Of a DNA stretch of 52,546 bases, positions 1-7,669 are shown piece by piece. A program made the translations under genes and the position numbers. How positions within the stretch are numbered: the first letter of the stretch is position 1; each line of letters opens with the position of its first letter. Below the pieces are notes generated by a model. The model did no database searches. It was not told the DNA's origin and saw nothing but the letters and a program-made list of their open reading frames with translations. Source of the stretch: Bacteroidaceae bacterium. Lineage in GTDB: Bacteria; Bacteroidota; Bacteroidia; Bacteroidales; Bacteroidaceae. Where the stretch lies: assembly GCA_024401305.1 (NCBI GenBank), contig JAKSLI010000019.1, positions 1 to 52,546 of the forward strand, written 5' to 3'.

Positions 1-64
1 TTTGAAAAAATTAAATTTTAACTCGTCCCTAATTTTTAGTGGACACTAATGATAACTAGTTATT

Positions 65-379
65 ATGCACTATGTACATAACATTGTAATCTACGACAAT
101 CACACAGATTGGTTTGATTGTGGTGATATTTCTTGCCAAATTTGTTCATGTCGTAAGCATTTGGACAAAGATACCAATGATGGAATATATGGATATATTT
201 CATTAGAACTTGAATCTCCATACGCTGACGCTGAAAATGTGGATATTTTAGGAGCACGCATTCTATGTAAAACAGAAAAAGACTATCATGAAGCATACAA
301 TAGATGCTGTGAGGCCATTATGAATCATCCAAAGGTAATTGATTTAAGAGGCCTTGATGCCGAATTAGAAGAAGAATAA
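65..379 (+). CDS. Small Cys-rich hypothetical protein, 104 aa
   Basis: I do not recognise this family. The product is short and acidic, with a Cys cluster near the N-terminus (Cys19, Cys24, Cys27, Cys29) that could bind metal, and a second Cys pair near residue 82. It has no signal peptide or membrane segment, so a cytoplasmic location is inferred. The start follows a 12-base perfect palindrome (52-63). The next gene on this strand is a mini leucine-rich-repeat ORF about 130 bases downstream behind its own promoter-like cassette, so this gene probably belongs to a separate transcript. It could be a real accessory gene or the end of a larger module cut by the window edge. Confidence 0.5.
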   Translation: MHYVHNIVIYDNHTDWFDCGDISCQICSCRKHLDKDTNDGIYGYISLELESPYADAENVDILGARILCKTEKDYHEAYNRCCEAIMNHPKVIDLRGLDAELEEE

Positions 380-430
380 GACTTGGGGAACTTCTTGGCA
401 TATAATATAGGCTTTCAATAAACTTGTTTT

Positions 431-488
431 TTCCAGCAAGGGTTGCCAGAAGTGAGTTGTCTTGGAAAATGTTCATACCTTTGTCGCC
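431..488 (+). promoter_or_regulatory. Promoter cassette, copy 1 of a ~58-bp direct repeat
   Basis: This stretch matches 2213-2270 at about 52 of 58 positions. It includes a perfect TAnnTTTG box (TACCTTTG, 476-483), the -7 element of Bacteroidetes promoters. A canonical TTTG -33 box is not clear; TTG at 457-459 is slightly close. The box ends 29 bases before the ATG at 512, exactly the spacing seen in copy 2. A short GCAA/TTGC inverted repeat (437-447) lies inside. Confidence 0.6.
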
Positions 489-511
489 GAAAACAAACAA
501 ATAAGATATAC

Positions 512-673
512 ATGGTTATGGTTAATACAAGCGTGTATGTCCCAGACCATATCGAGTCCGTAGGAATACTCGCCTTTGATGAATGCCCCAACCTCAAAAT
601 CATCCGCGTCAATAACCTTGAACTCCTGAATGCAAGCGGACTTGGCGAGAATGTGATTGTGATAACGGAGTAA
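512..673 (+). CDS. Mini BspA-type leucine-rich-repeat protein, 53 aa
   Basis: The product resembles only the last repeat and cap of BspA-like leucine-rich-repeat proteins: a V-P-x-x-I-E-S-V-G start, an F-D-E-C-P-N-L-K repeat turn, then a tail LLNASGLGENVIVI. That tail parallels LLNKAGLEGKVKIV at the end of the 223-residue repeat protein at 3142-3813. There is no signal peptide. The ATG at 512 is chosen because it sits 29 bases behind the TAnnTTTG box of the upstream cassette, as in the gene at 2294. It may be a decayed remnant of a larger repeat gene that has kept a promoter, or a true micro-protein. Confidence 0.5.
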   Translation: MVMVNTSVYVPDHIESVGILAFDECPNLKIIRVNNLELLNASGLGENVIVITE

Positions 674-689
674 TGTTAAGACTCATATT

Positions 690-995
690 ATGAGCAGAAG
701 CAAATTACGTAATAAATTCATGCGTTCCAAGTGGAAAGGTCATTCTTTCTTTGCCTCAAAGGCAGATGAGCCTGTTCGTAATGTGCACAGACAAGATGAA
801 GCACCTAAGAACTGGCCTTCTCGCTATATTACTCAGCGAATAGGAGCTTGCAAGGTTGCCTGGCTTCAGGAATCAACCAACTTCGGTGGTCATAGCATAC
901 CAAAGGGCGGTCACCGCAAAGTAAGCGGCATCGTTCGTGCTAAGGTTCGCGAAGAGGTAAGAAAAGTACTTGAGGAAAACATGAGTGACAATTAA
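690..995 (+). CDS. Basic hypothetical protein, 101 aa, first of a coupled trio
   Basis: No family recognised. The protein is strongly basic at both ends and has no signal peptide or membrane segment. The C-terminal third (Val-Arg-Ala-Lys-Val-Arg-Glu-Glu pattern) looks like an amphipathic helix. Its stop codon overlaps the next start (TAATG at 993-997), and that ORF in turn overlaps the metallopeptidase-like gene, so the three appear translationally coupled. The position suggests a partner or regulator of the peptidase-like protein, but this is inference from gene order only. Confidence 0.5.
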   Translation: MSRSKLRNKFMRSKWKGHSFFASKADEPVRNVHRQDEAPKNWPSRYITQRIGACKVAWLQESTNFGGHSIPKGGHRKVSGIVRAKVREEVRKVLEENMSDN

Positions 996-1099
996 TGATA
1001 CCAGATTTTACAAAACTTTATTGTAGATGGAAGGCCGGTGAAGTTCGCGAAGAAGACGCAATGCCGCCATTTCCCAAACCTAAAAACTATTGGATATGA
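995..1099 (+). CDS. 34-aa ORF bridging two genes by overlapping stops and starts
   Basis: This small ORF begins MIPDFTKLYCRW and ends PKPKNYWI. Its ATG overlaps the stop of the upstream gene (TAATG), and its TGA overlaps the ATG of the metallopeptidase-like gene (ATGA at 1096-1099). Such overlaps at both ends are unlikely for a random ORF and suggest it is translated. No homologue is recognised. It has no membrane segment and ends in aromatic residues. Confidence 0.45.
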   Translation: MIPDFTKLYCRWKAGEVREEDAMPPFPKPKNYWI

Positions 1100-2187
1100 C
1101 TATTATTGATGACAAAAATCTATTAACAGACGAGCAAAAAGAACTACTATTGAATAGTGCATCGCCTGAATTTAAGTTGGGTGGCTACAAATCACTCGCA
1201 GACATACTGAATAATCTGGGTGTTACTGTGCACATCTTACCAGGAATAGTAGAACGCAGTACCGCATGCTTAGATGCTGCAAAAGAGTTTTGGGAGAAGA
1301 AACTCAAGTCTCAAAAGGAAAGTGAGATAGCACGCAGGAACCTTGAGGTAATATCTGCTGAATTACAAGCAGTTAGTTGCGAATATCTCCGTGGATGCTA
1401 TATTCATGAACAAAAGAAAATATTGCTTTACCCCGAAGAGATGAAGACGGAGTACGATGGTGAACGCATGAACGAGTTACTTGTTTCAACTCTTGCTCAT
1501 GAGACAATGCATGCCTACTTCAGTCGTCCTCACCATGATTGTTTTCCATATGCCTATTTCGTAGAAGAGCCGCTAGCAGAATTTGGGATGTTGCTTTATT
1601 TGCAGGAAACAAGAATGCCTGATATTCTTGATTGGGCAAAAAAAGATGTTGCAAAAAAGCGAAGTTGCTATCGCTATGGCGCAACATTGTTTAAACAGTA
1701 TTGCATGTGGAATCCGTTCCTTCGCAAATATTTAGAAGAATACAAATATAACATTAATGAATATGAAATGCTGGATGTTGCAGCTGGAGAATCCGCTATC
1801 GGATTACCATATCCTGTTCCAAGTAAATTGAGGGAAATCGCAATACCACATACAAGCGTTGGAGGGCGTTTTTGTTTTGATGCAACATCCTCATGGCGTT
1901 CTAATGGAAAAAGTCTATATTTCAGAATACCTTTAGCTATTGCAAATGATCTGAATTTTAGGGCATCATATAAATCTAAAGATAGAATACATATTACTTT
2001 CAAGGACAAAAGTGGTGGCGTTTATTTTATTGGTGATGCTTCTATTGTGAGTTTAGACTCAACACCACGTATTAGTGTTATAGGAGGATCAATAGGGTTA
2101 TATCGTGTTAAATTAGGAGTGAATGACTATACTTCCTATTCTTTTTACGAAGTAAGTTCTAACGAATGGATAGCTAGAGAACTATAA
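1096..2187 (+). CDS. Putative HExxH zinc metallopeptidase, 363 aa
   Basis: The protein carries an HETMH motif at residues 135-139, inside a hydrophobic helix (S-T-L-A-H-E-T-M-H-A-Y-F). Glutamates follow about 20 residues later (E157, E158, E162 in VEEPLAEFGM). This is the arrangement of a gluzincin-type zinc peptidase, with two His ligands, a catalytic Glu and a downstream Glu ligand. There is no signal peptide, so it is probably cytoplasmic. The C-terminal 140 residues look like a beta-rich domain of unknown function. ATG 1096 is preferred over an in-frame TTG at 1090 because it makes a 4-base ATGA overlap with the upstream small ORF. The substrate is unknown, and the exact family is not assigned. 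Confidence 0.6.
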   Translation: MTIIDDKNLLTDEQKELLLNSASPEFKLGGYKSLADILNNLGVTVHILPGIVERSTACLDAAKEFWEKKLKSQKESEIARRNLEVISAELQAVSCEYLRGCYIHEQKKILLYPEEMKTEYDGERMNELLVSTLAHETMHAYFSRPHHDCFPYAYFVEEPLAEFGMLLYLQETRMPDILDWAKKDVAKKRSCYRYGATLFKQYCMWNPFLRKYLEEYKYNINEYEMLDVAAGESAIGLPYPVPSKLREIAIPHTSVGGRFCFDATSSWRSNGKSLYFRIPLAIANDLNFRASYKSKDRIHITFKDKSGGVYFIGDASIVSLDSTPRISVIGGSIGLYRVKLGVNDYTSYSFYEVSSNEWIAREL

Positions 2188-2212
2188 TTTTAACTCTAAG
2201 CATTTCCCACTT

Positions 2213-2270
2213 TTCTAGCAAGGGTTGCCAGAAGTGAATTGTCTCGGAAAAAGTTCTTACCTTTGCCGCC
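2213..2270 (+). promoter_or_regulatory. Promoter cassette, copy 2 of a ~58-bp direct repeat
   Basis: This copy matches 431-488 with about six differences and has the same TACCTTTG -7 box (2258-2265). That box lies 29 bases before the ATG at 2294. The two copies drive unrelated ORFs, so the promoter rather than the gene seems to have been duplicated. Confidence 0.6.
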
Positions 2271-2293
2271 AGTAAAACAAAACTAACTGAACA

Positions 2294-3082
2294 ATGGAAG
2301 AAAAAAAGACAAGATTTGTGGTCTATAGTGATGACTACTACGGAAATGGCGGACGCAAGATTCTTGGTCATGTCAACACCCTTGCAGAAGGTCAGGAACT
2401 GCTGGTTAATAAGTGGAAGAAGAACCATCGAAACCTTGATGACTGCGAAAAGGAGATTCAGGAGATTCTTTCGCACACTGAAGAAGAACTTGTGGGCAGA
2501 GACGAACTGACATTGTATGGCAGCAACTGCTACTTCCAAGAAGGTATCGCCAAAGTGCCGGGATATGTGGACGAGGAAAGTAAGGTGGCACAGGAGATCA
2601 CACTGGGCGAGATACTGAAGCGTGAACTTGCAGAGGTGGGTAACCGTAAGTGGAAAATGGAAATCTGCAAAACGAAAGAAAAATTCTTTTTGCAGATTGA
2701 AGGCCAGGATAAGGTTCCTGTAGGCACTAAGTACGAGCACATCGTAGGACTGCCGACGCATCATGTTGATGAGTTCATGGTGTACTCGTATATGGGTGAT
2801 TTGACAATCTCGGAAAAGACTTTCCCTGATGTTGAGTGGGACAAGGTTTCTGTCGAAGAGGTGGACTTCATGCTGAGAGAATACTTCCTCACTCGCAACA
2901 AGTTCTATTCAGAAGAGGATGCCATCAACAGTCTTCCTTTTGAGTTAGTGCTTGACAAGAGTTATGGTGGTCCTCATTCCATTGAGCCGTACGACAAGTA
3001 TGGTTACCACATAGAGGGCATCAGTGCATATTCTGGCTCGTACGGCAATAGTCAAGGAGTGTTCATTCATATAAAAAAATGA
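2294..3082 (+). CDS. Hypothetical protein, 262 aa
   Basis: No family recognised. It is a soluble, acidic and aromatic-rich protein without signal peptide or membrane segments. The N-terminus (F-V-V-Y-S-D-D-Y-Y) and the C-terminus (G-Y-H-I-E-G-I-S-A-Y-S-G-S-Y-G-N-S) look like edge strands of an alpha/beta fold. The start is supported by the upstream cassette, whose TAnnTTTG box ends 29 bases before the ATG. The next gene begins 59 bases downstream on the same strand, so this may head the run that continues to 8458. An immunity-type or adaptor role would fit the company it keeps but cannot be shown. Confidence 0.55.
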   Translation: MEEKKTRFVVYSDDYYGNGGRKILGHVNTLAEGQELLVNKWKKNHRNLDDCEKEIQEILSHTEEELVGRDELTLYGSNCYFQEGIAKVPGYVDEESKVAQEITLGEILKRELAEVGNRKWKMEICKTKEKFFLQIEGQDKVPVGTKYEHIVGLPTHHVDEFMVYSYMGDLTISEKTFPDVEWDKVSVEEVDFMLREYFLTRNKFYSEEDAINSLPFELVLDKSYGGPHSIEPYDKYGYHIEGISAYSGSYGNSQGVFIHIKK

Positions 3083-3141
3083 ATGCATGTTGAAGACTGG
3101 AGAAACGTTGTTAATAAGATTTAATACAAACTGTTACGAAT

Positions 3142-3813
3142 ATGGCAAAGGGATATGAACTGCATGACGGCAAGCCTATTTTCATAGCTTCGGACAGTAA
3201 GCGGTTGAAGGTGGCAGTATCTAAATACAAGGGCGAGATCGCACCACCGTATGTGGTGAAGATATCGCCACGGACGAAGAAGATACGCAAGGAGGCGTTT
3301 ATGGACGACAAAACCGTAGGCGTTGTGTTGCTGCATGAAGAGGTGAAGGAGATTGGCAAGTTCGCCTTCGCTGGATGCAAGAAAATGATAGAGATCGTGA
3401 TGAACGACTCTCTGGAGGTGATTGGTTTCGGCGCCTTTGAGGATTGCTATGCCCTCACAGAAGTTCAGATCCCCGACTCAGTAACAAAGATAAGGGATGC
3501 CGCATTCAATAATTGTCAGAATCTGACTAAAGTGAAGCTCCCGTCTTCTCTGACAAGGATCCCTAAATGGATGTTTGAATGCTGCCCACATCTTGCAAGT
3601 ATCGTTATTCCTGACTCGGTGACGAGTATCGGTTATTCGGCATTCTATGGTTGCAATAGCATGACAAACATTGATGTTCCATCGTCTGTGAGAAAGATAG
3701 AAGACGAAGCTTTGTCGAGATGCCGGCGGCTGAAAACGGTTAGAATAGACATTCCCAAACTGCTAAATAAGGCAGGCTTGGAGGGGAAAGTGAAAATTGT
3801 AACGAATAATTAA
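3142..3813 (+). CDS. BspA-type leucine-rich-repeat protein without signal peptide, 223 aa
   Basis: About five BspA/LRR_5-type repeats of roughly 23 residues run from about residue 70 to 205. They show the pattern [I/V]-P-[D/S]-S-[V/L]-T-x-I-x-x-x-A-F-x-x-C-x-x-L, for example IPDSVTKIRDAAFNNCQNL and IPDSVTSIGYSAFYGCNSM. BspA proteins are usually secreted and bind host or bacterial surfaces; this one has no signal peptide and starts MAKGYELHDG, so a cytoplasmic recognition role is more likely. Its C-terminal cap matches the 53-residue ORF at 512. It is followed after 20 bases by the membrane peptide gene, consistent with an operon. Confidence 0.75.
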   Translation: MAKGYELHDGKPIFIASDSKRLKVAVSKYKGEIAPPYVVKISPRTKKIRKEAFMDDKTVGVVLLHEEVKEIGKFAFAGCKKMIEIVMNDSLEVIGFGAFEDCYALTEVQIPDSVTKIRDAAFNNCQNLTKVKLPSSLTRIPKWMFECCPHLASIVIPDSVTSIGYSAFYGCNSMTNIDVPSSVRKIEDEALSRCRRLKTVRIDIPKLLNKAGLEGKVKIVTNN

Positions 3814-3833
3814 CAAATCATACGATAAATATT

Positions 3834-3986
3834 ATGAAAATATTAGCAATTATAGGAACTGCAGTTGGCACATTGGTGTTTGCATTCCTCTTCGACCGTA
3901 TCTGTATGAAGATTGACCGCTTCTTCAGAAAGAAGAAAGATGGACACACCATCGAAGATTTCAGAGATATTGTTGATAAAATATAA
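3834..3986 (+). CDS. Small single-span membrane peptide, 50 aa
   Basis: The ORF encodes MKILAIIGTAVGTLVFAFLF followed by a charged tail (DRICMKIDRFFRKKKDGHT and an acidic end). The first 20 residues form one hydrophobic segment with no lipobox or obvious cleavage site, so it is probably an N-terminally anchored inner-membrane peptide with a basic cytoplasmic tail. It fits between the repeat-protein gene (20 bases upstream) and the next gene (12 bases downstream), which supports it being real. Its function is unknown. Small membrane peptides next to soluble accessory genes can be toxins or anchors, but nothing here decides this. Confidence 0.5.
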   Translation: MKILAIIGTAVGTLVFAFLFDRICMKIDRFFRKKKDGHTIEDFRDIVDKI

Positions 3987-3998
3987 TTACCACTCAAG

Positions 3999-4397
3999 AT
4001 GAATACAGACAAAGATTTGATTACCATTGGTCAGCTGATCGAAGACCTTGCTGAGTTTGAAGAAGAGTGTTCTGATTGGGACGTGGTGTGCTGGACTCCT
4101 GATGGAGAGCCTTGTTACATCAACGAGGTGGAACCTGACGAGGACGGCGACCTGTGCCTCAGCCTTGACGAGGACTATAGTGAGACATACGATGTGGAAT
4201 CACTCATAGAGGTGCTCGGAGAGTACGGCGATGACACTCCCGTGTATGTGGCTGCGCGTGGTCTTTACCTTAACATTGAAGCGAAGGCAGACTCGACAAT
4301 CTTCAAGGAGGATTGCGATGAGGCGAGCGACATTGATATAGTGGCTTGTCGTGGTAGTATCTTTGGTGAGTATGAATGTGACGATAACAAAGAATAA
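3999..4397 (+). CDS. Very acidic hypothetical protein, 132 aa
   Basis: No family recognised. The protein is dominated by Asp and Glu, including runs such as EVEPDEDGD and SLDEDYSE, with hydrophobic strands between (VYVAARGLYLNIEA). It has no signal peptide. The high negative charge recalls immunity proteins, nucleic-acid mimics or histone-like decoys, but no diagnostic motif is visible. It lies 12 bases after the membrane peptide gene and 8 bases before the SUMF1-type gene, so it is almost certainly in one transcription unit with them. Confidence 0.55.
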   Translation: MNTDKDLITIGQLIEDLAEFEEECSDWDVVCWTPDGEPCYINEVEPDEDGDLCLSLDEDYSETYDVESLIEVLGEYGDDTPVYVAARGLYLNIEAKADSTIFKEDCDEASDIDIVACRGSIFGEYECDDNKE

Positions 4398-4405
4398 GAA
4401 TTATT

Positions 4406-5641
4406 ATGGAAAAGAAATTTGATCTGTGCAGTTTGCTCAAAGACTGCTCTGTTGAGGAAGACATTGATGGCAACTTGATCTTCAACGTCAATGGCGTTGA
4501 GTTCAAGATGATAAAGGTGGAGGCTGGTACTTTCATGATGGGTGCTGCAGCCAACCAGTTGGAAGATGCTAACGAGGAACGAGAACTGCCCGCTCATCAA
4601 GTGACAATCAGCAACGACTACTACATCAGTGAAACTCCTGTCACATGGGAACTATGGCAAGCTGTTGGTGAGGAGTATGATGATGATGAGACAATGCAAG
4701 AACCAATAATGGCTTATGATTGGTATGATACATATAAGTTCATCAGCGAGTTGAATGAAATTACAGGCAAACAGTTCCGTCTCCCAACAGAGGCAGAATG
4801 GGAGTTTGCCGCTCGTGGTGGCAATAAGAGCAAAGGTTATAAGTATAGCGGTAGTGATAATGTTGATGAAGTAGCTTGGTATGCTGGCAATTCCTACGAC
4901 AATCGCAATCCTAATCCTGAAGCAAATACTCATCCTGTCAAGTTGAAGAAGCCGAATGAACTTGGCTTATATGACATGAGTGGCAATATGTGGGAGCAAT
5001 GCCACGATGGGTATGCAAAATACTCTGCTGAAGCGCAAATCGATCCTGTGGGCGACCCTGATAGTGAAATGAAAGTGTTGCGTGGCGGCTGTAATGCAAT
5101 GTCTAACAAATGTTGCCGCACATCGCATCGCCTCTTCATTGAAGCAAAAGGTGACGATGATAACATCGATATCTATGACAATACAACCTATCGTCTCGTT
5201 TTGTCTCCGTTCATGCCAGAGGATATTCCTACTTCATTCAATGGTGAAGAAGATACAGATGACATAGATGACGATGAACTGACAATCGAGAGTCGCGAGG
5301 AAATGGTAGGGGTGCCCTTGGCAGGAATACCTTTCTATGACTTTGATTTGAGAATCACACCAGAGGAAGCCGAGAAATTGGATGGCGAGATAGAGGTCGC
5401 GTTCTATACCGGCGGTCCCTATTTTGCCAGTCGCGATGCCGCGGTGCAATGGACGGGGGCGTTGGATGTTGATAATTTGACACTAAACTTGTACACCCCC
5501 CTATATGAGTATCACGATGCACTCTATCGCCTTTGGGAAGAGAACGACTATGGGCATAACTTCAAGGACTTCGTCATCGAGGTGTTCGATATGAAGATCG
5601 CAGAAGGCAAAGTTGCGATACTTATTGAATTGGGTTCCTAA
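4406..5641 (+). CDS. SUMF1/FGE-sulfatase-fold protein with acidic C-terminal extension, 411 aa
   Basis: Residues about 30-275 carry the formylglycine-generating-enzyme fold: VEAGTFMMGA at the start, SETPVTWELWQ, then FRLPTEAEWEFAARGG, then LYDMSGNMWEQC, then VLRGGCNAMSNKCCRTSHRL. These are the standard SUMF1 landmarks. Cys residues occur near the C-terminal FGE cysteine region, but whether the true catalytic pair is conserved is unclear. In Bacteroidetes the fold is often used for binding rather than sulfatase activation. The last ~120 residues (after an Asp-rich linker) are an extra domain not recognised. There is no signal peptide, unlike many secreted members. No sulfatase gene is nearby, so an activating role is not supported by context. 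Confidence 0.75.
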   Translation: MEKKFDLCSLLKDCSVEEDIDGNLIFNVNGVEFKMIKVEAGTFMMGAAANQLEDANEERELPAHQVTISNDYYISETPVTWELWQAVGEEYDDDETMQEPIMAYDWYDTYKFISELNEITGKQFRLPTEAEWEFAARGGNKSKGYKYSGSDNVDEVAWYAGNSYDNRNPNPEANTHPVKLKKPNELGLYDMSGNMWEQCHDGYAKYSAEAQIDPVGDPDSEMKVLRGGCNAMSNKCCRTSHRLFIEAKGDDDNIDIYDNTTYRLVLSPFMPEDIPTSFNGEEDTDDIDDDELTIESREEMVGVPLAGIPFYDFDLRITPEEAEKLDGEIEVAFYTGGPYFASRDAAVQWTGALDVDNLTLNLYTPLYEYHDALYRLWEENDYGHNFKDFVIEVFDMKIAEGKVAILIELGS

Positions 5642-5668
5642 GGGTAAATCCTATACATTTATATTATA

Positions 5669-7510
5669 ATGGCAAAACATAACATATTCAAAAACAAGCG
5701 TGGTGCCAACATAGAGATTGGCAAGATACGCCCGAATACATACAACGAATACTGCGGTTGCACGGTTGATATTCAGATTTTTGTATATAACCGTACCATG
5801 AACCGCAGATGCAAGTTCTGGCTTGTGGACTATGACACGAGTTGGAGTGGAGATGATCTGCTCAGCGGTCTTTACGAATCCGAGTTGGAGAACAACGAGG
5901 ATTTCAATGAGGAGATGGAACTCAGCAACGTCTATTCCGAGGAGGAAATGGAAGAGTATGTATGGGATGCTATTATGAGTGAGTGGGAATTCTATCCAGA
6001 AGATTGTCCCTTCATCGACTGCATCAACCCGATTGAAGATGCTTTGAAGACAATGGCTGAGCAGGTGTTCAAGGACAGCGGAGATGTCAATGACCCAGAA
6101 ATCGATGCATTTCTCGTCTCGCCAGCCTATTGTTGGGGCGAACTCGAAGAGAAAGACCTGATAGACTATGATGCTATGCCCGATGACGATGACTTTTCTG
6201 TGGAGGATTTCGAAAAAGAAGATAAGATGGACGAGACGGAATCAGACAGGCCGATGGACGAGGCTATAGAACGTGCCATTGCATATTGCAAGGAGCATGA
6301 CACCCGATGCCTTGCGCTTCCGTATGCCATTTGTAAGGCTATGTGCGAGACGAGTTTTGTCTTGCCACGTGCAATCTTTGTCCAACTTAATTCAATATTT
6401 CAGACGACAGACTGGGAGTCGGAGAAAGCAGCTGCTGCTGGTCTGCTGAAGCTTCGATCTGATCTGTTGGAGGCATTAAAGAAGTCGCGATGGGTGGATG
6501 TTGACAATCGTCATTACAAACGATATGAGTATTGTGGCGATATCATAGACGAAAGAAACAGAACGTGGCGAAAACTGATAACGCTGTTGGAGTCAATGTG
6601 CAATGTCCGTTCGCATGATGTGAATCACAATTATGTATATGGGCCAGACATATCTGCCGACATACACCTACTGAAAGAAGAACATCATGTGGTCATGCCA
6701 CACAAGATTCTCTACGATTTCCTTGTGGACAAAAAGCAGAAGGAGGAATACTCTAAGCAGATTTTCCGTAAATACTCTTCATATTATGACGACGAAGAAT
6801 ATGTCAGATCACGTCTTGCATTTATCCGTAATGACGTATTCGCTGAGATTGATAACCGCATGGAAGTAGGATGTCTGAAGGATGTGTTCGACGCAGACAT
6901 TATTCTGAAAGAATACGAAGGCGAGACATTCGTACAGCAGATTCTTGACAGCGAATCTGCTGACGACACCTATGAGGAATATGAAGAGGGAATCGTCATT
7001 TCGCATGGCATACGTTACTATTGTACCGATTACGAATACACCTATACAAGAGATGGCTGGATTGCAGAGAATCCTGGTTTGCTCTATGTTGAGCCGAACA
7101 ATGAGCGAATGTATAAAGGAAAAGTGTGCATTCCTTCTCATGTGACATTACACGGCAAGTCATATCCTGTGAGCAAGATATCATCCGGTGCATTTGACGA
7201 CTGCGAAAAAGTTACGGAGATAATCATTGAGAATGGTGTGAGTCGCATAGCTTGTGACTTCAATGATTGTCAGTCTCTGCGTTCCATTACCATCCCAGCC
7301 AGTGTGACACAAATGCCTGAAGATTGTTTTGCAGACTGCGATGGTTTGCAAGAGATAAATGTGGCAAAAGACAATCCGCGATATTGCGTTGTGAATAAAA
7401 CGCTCTACGAGGTGCAGGAAAATGGCGAAAAAAGAGAGTTGTATCACCTCAAGAAGCCTGATAATAAAATCATAAAGCGAGGCACCATTGCAGAGCGCTT
7501 GGTCAACTAA
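5669..7510 (+). CDS. Large acidic protein with C-terminal BspA-type repeats, 613 aa
   Basis: The first ~450 residues are not recognised. They are acidic, with Asp/Glu-rich stretches such as YDAMPDDDDFSVEDFEKED near residues 170-190, and a helical middle (about 200-420). Residues about 490-580 contain two or three degenerate BspA-type repeats (KISSGAFDDCEKVTEIIIEN, then SITIPASVTQMPEDCFADCD). No signal peptide or membrane segment is present, so the repeats probably act inside the cell. It starts 27 bases after the SUMF1-type gene and looks co-transcribed with it. The gap after it (159 bases) is the longest in this run. Confidence 0.65.
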   Translation: MAKHNIFKNKRGANIEIGKIRPNTYNEYCGCTVDIQIFVYNRTMNRRCKFWLVDYDTSWSGDDLLSGLYESELENNEDFNEEMELSNVYSEEEMEEYVWDAIMSEWEFYPEDCPFIDCINPIEDALKTMAEQVFKDSGDVNDPEIDAFLVSPAYCWGELEEKDLIDYDAMPDDDDFSVEDFEKEDKMDETESDRPMDEAIERAIAYCKEHDTRCLALPYAICKAMCETSFVLPRAIFVQLNSIFQTTDWESEKAAAAGLLKLRSDLLEALKKSRWVDVDNRHYKRYEYCGDIIDERNRTWRKLITLLESMCNVRSHDVNHNYVYGPDISADIHLLKEEHHVVMPHKILYDFLVDKKQKEEYSKQIFRKYSSYYDDEEYVRSRLAFIRNDVFAEIDNRMEVGCLKDVFDADIILKEYEGETFVQQILDSESADDTYEEYEEGIVISHGIRYYCTDYEYTYTRDGWIAENPGLLYVEPNNERMYKGKVCIPSHVTLHGKSYPVSKISSGAFDDCEKVTEIIIENGVSRIACDFNDCQSLRSITIPASVTQMPEDCFADCDGLQEINVAKDNPRYCVVNKTLYEVQENGEKRELYHLKKPDNKIIKRGTIAERLVN

Positions 7511-7669
7511 TAGCCACAGGTAACATCATTTACAGTGAATGGAATATTTCTAGAGAGACTCATGGTAGATGGACATATCATTGCTCGTCATTTATGACAG
7601 GGCTTTAATGTGTTTGGCAAGAAGATCACTACAAATTGTAAAATTTAATAACAAGATAACTGCATAATT

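Noticed and set aside
30-63. TAGTG/CACTA inverted repeat and a 12-base palindrome near the window start, possibly an insertion-sequence end
   Set aside because: There is no transposase, no second end and no target duplication in view; too short to call.
1090-1095. TTG start two codons upstream of the HExxH gene
   Set aside because: ATG at 1096 overlaps the stop of the small upstream ORF, a common coupling signal, and needs no rare start.
4406-5641. SUMF1-type gene as a diversity-generating retroelement target
   Set aside because: No reverse transcriptase gene or template repeat is visible in the window, and the C-terminus is not the usual variable C-type-lectin end.
7511-7669. Possible decayed coding sequence between the 613- and 262-residue genes
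   Set aside because: Short open stretches in two frames (one reading NIIYSEWNISRETHGRW) look protein-like but have stops and no recognisable family, so I leave it as plain spacer.
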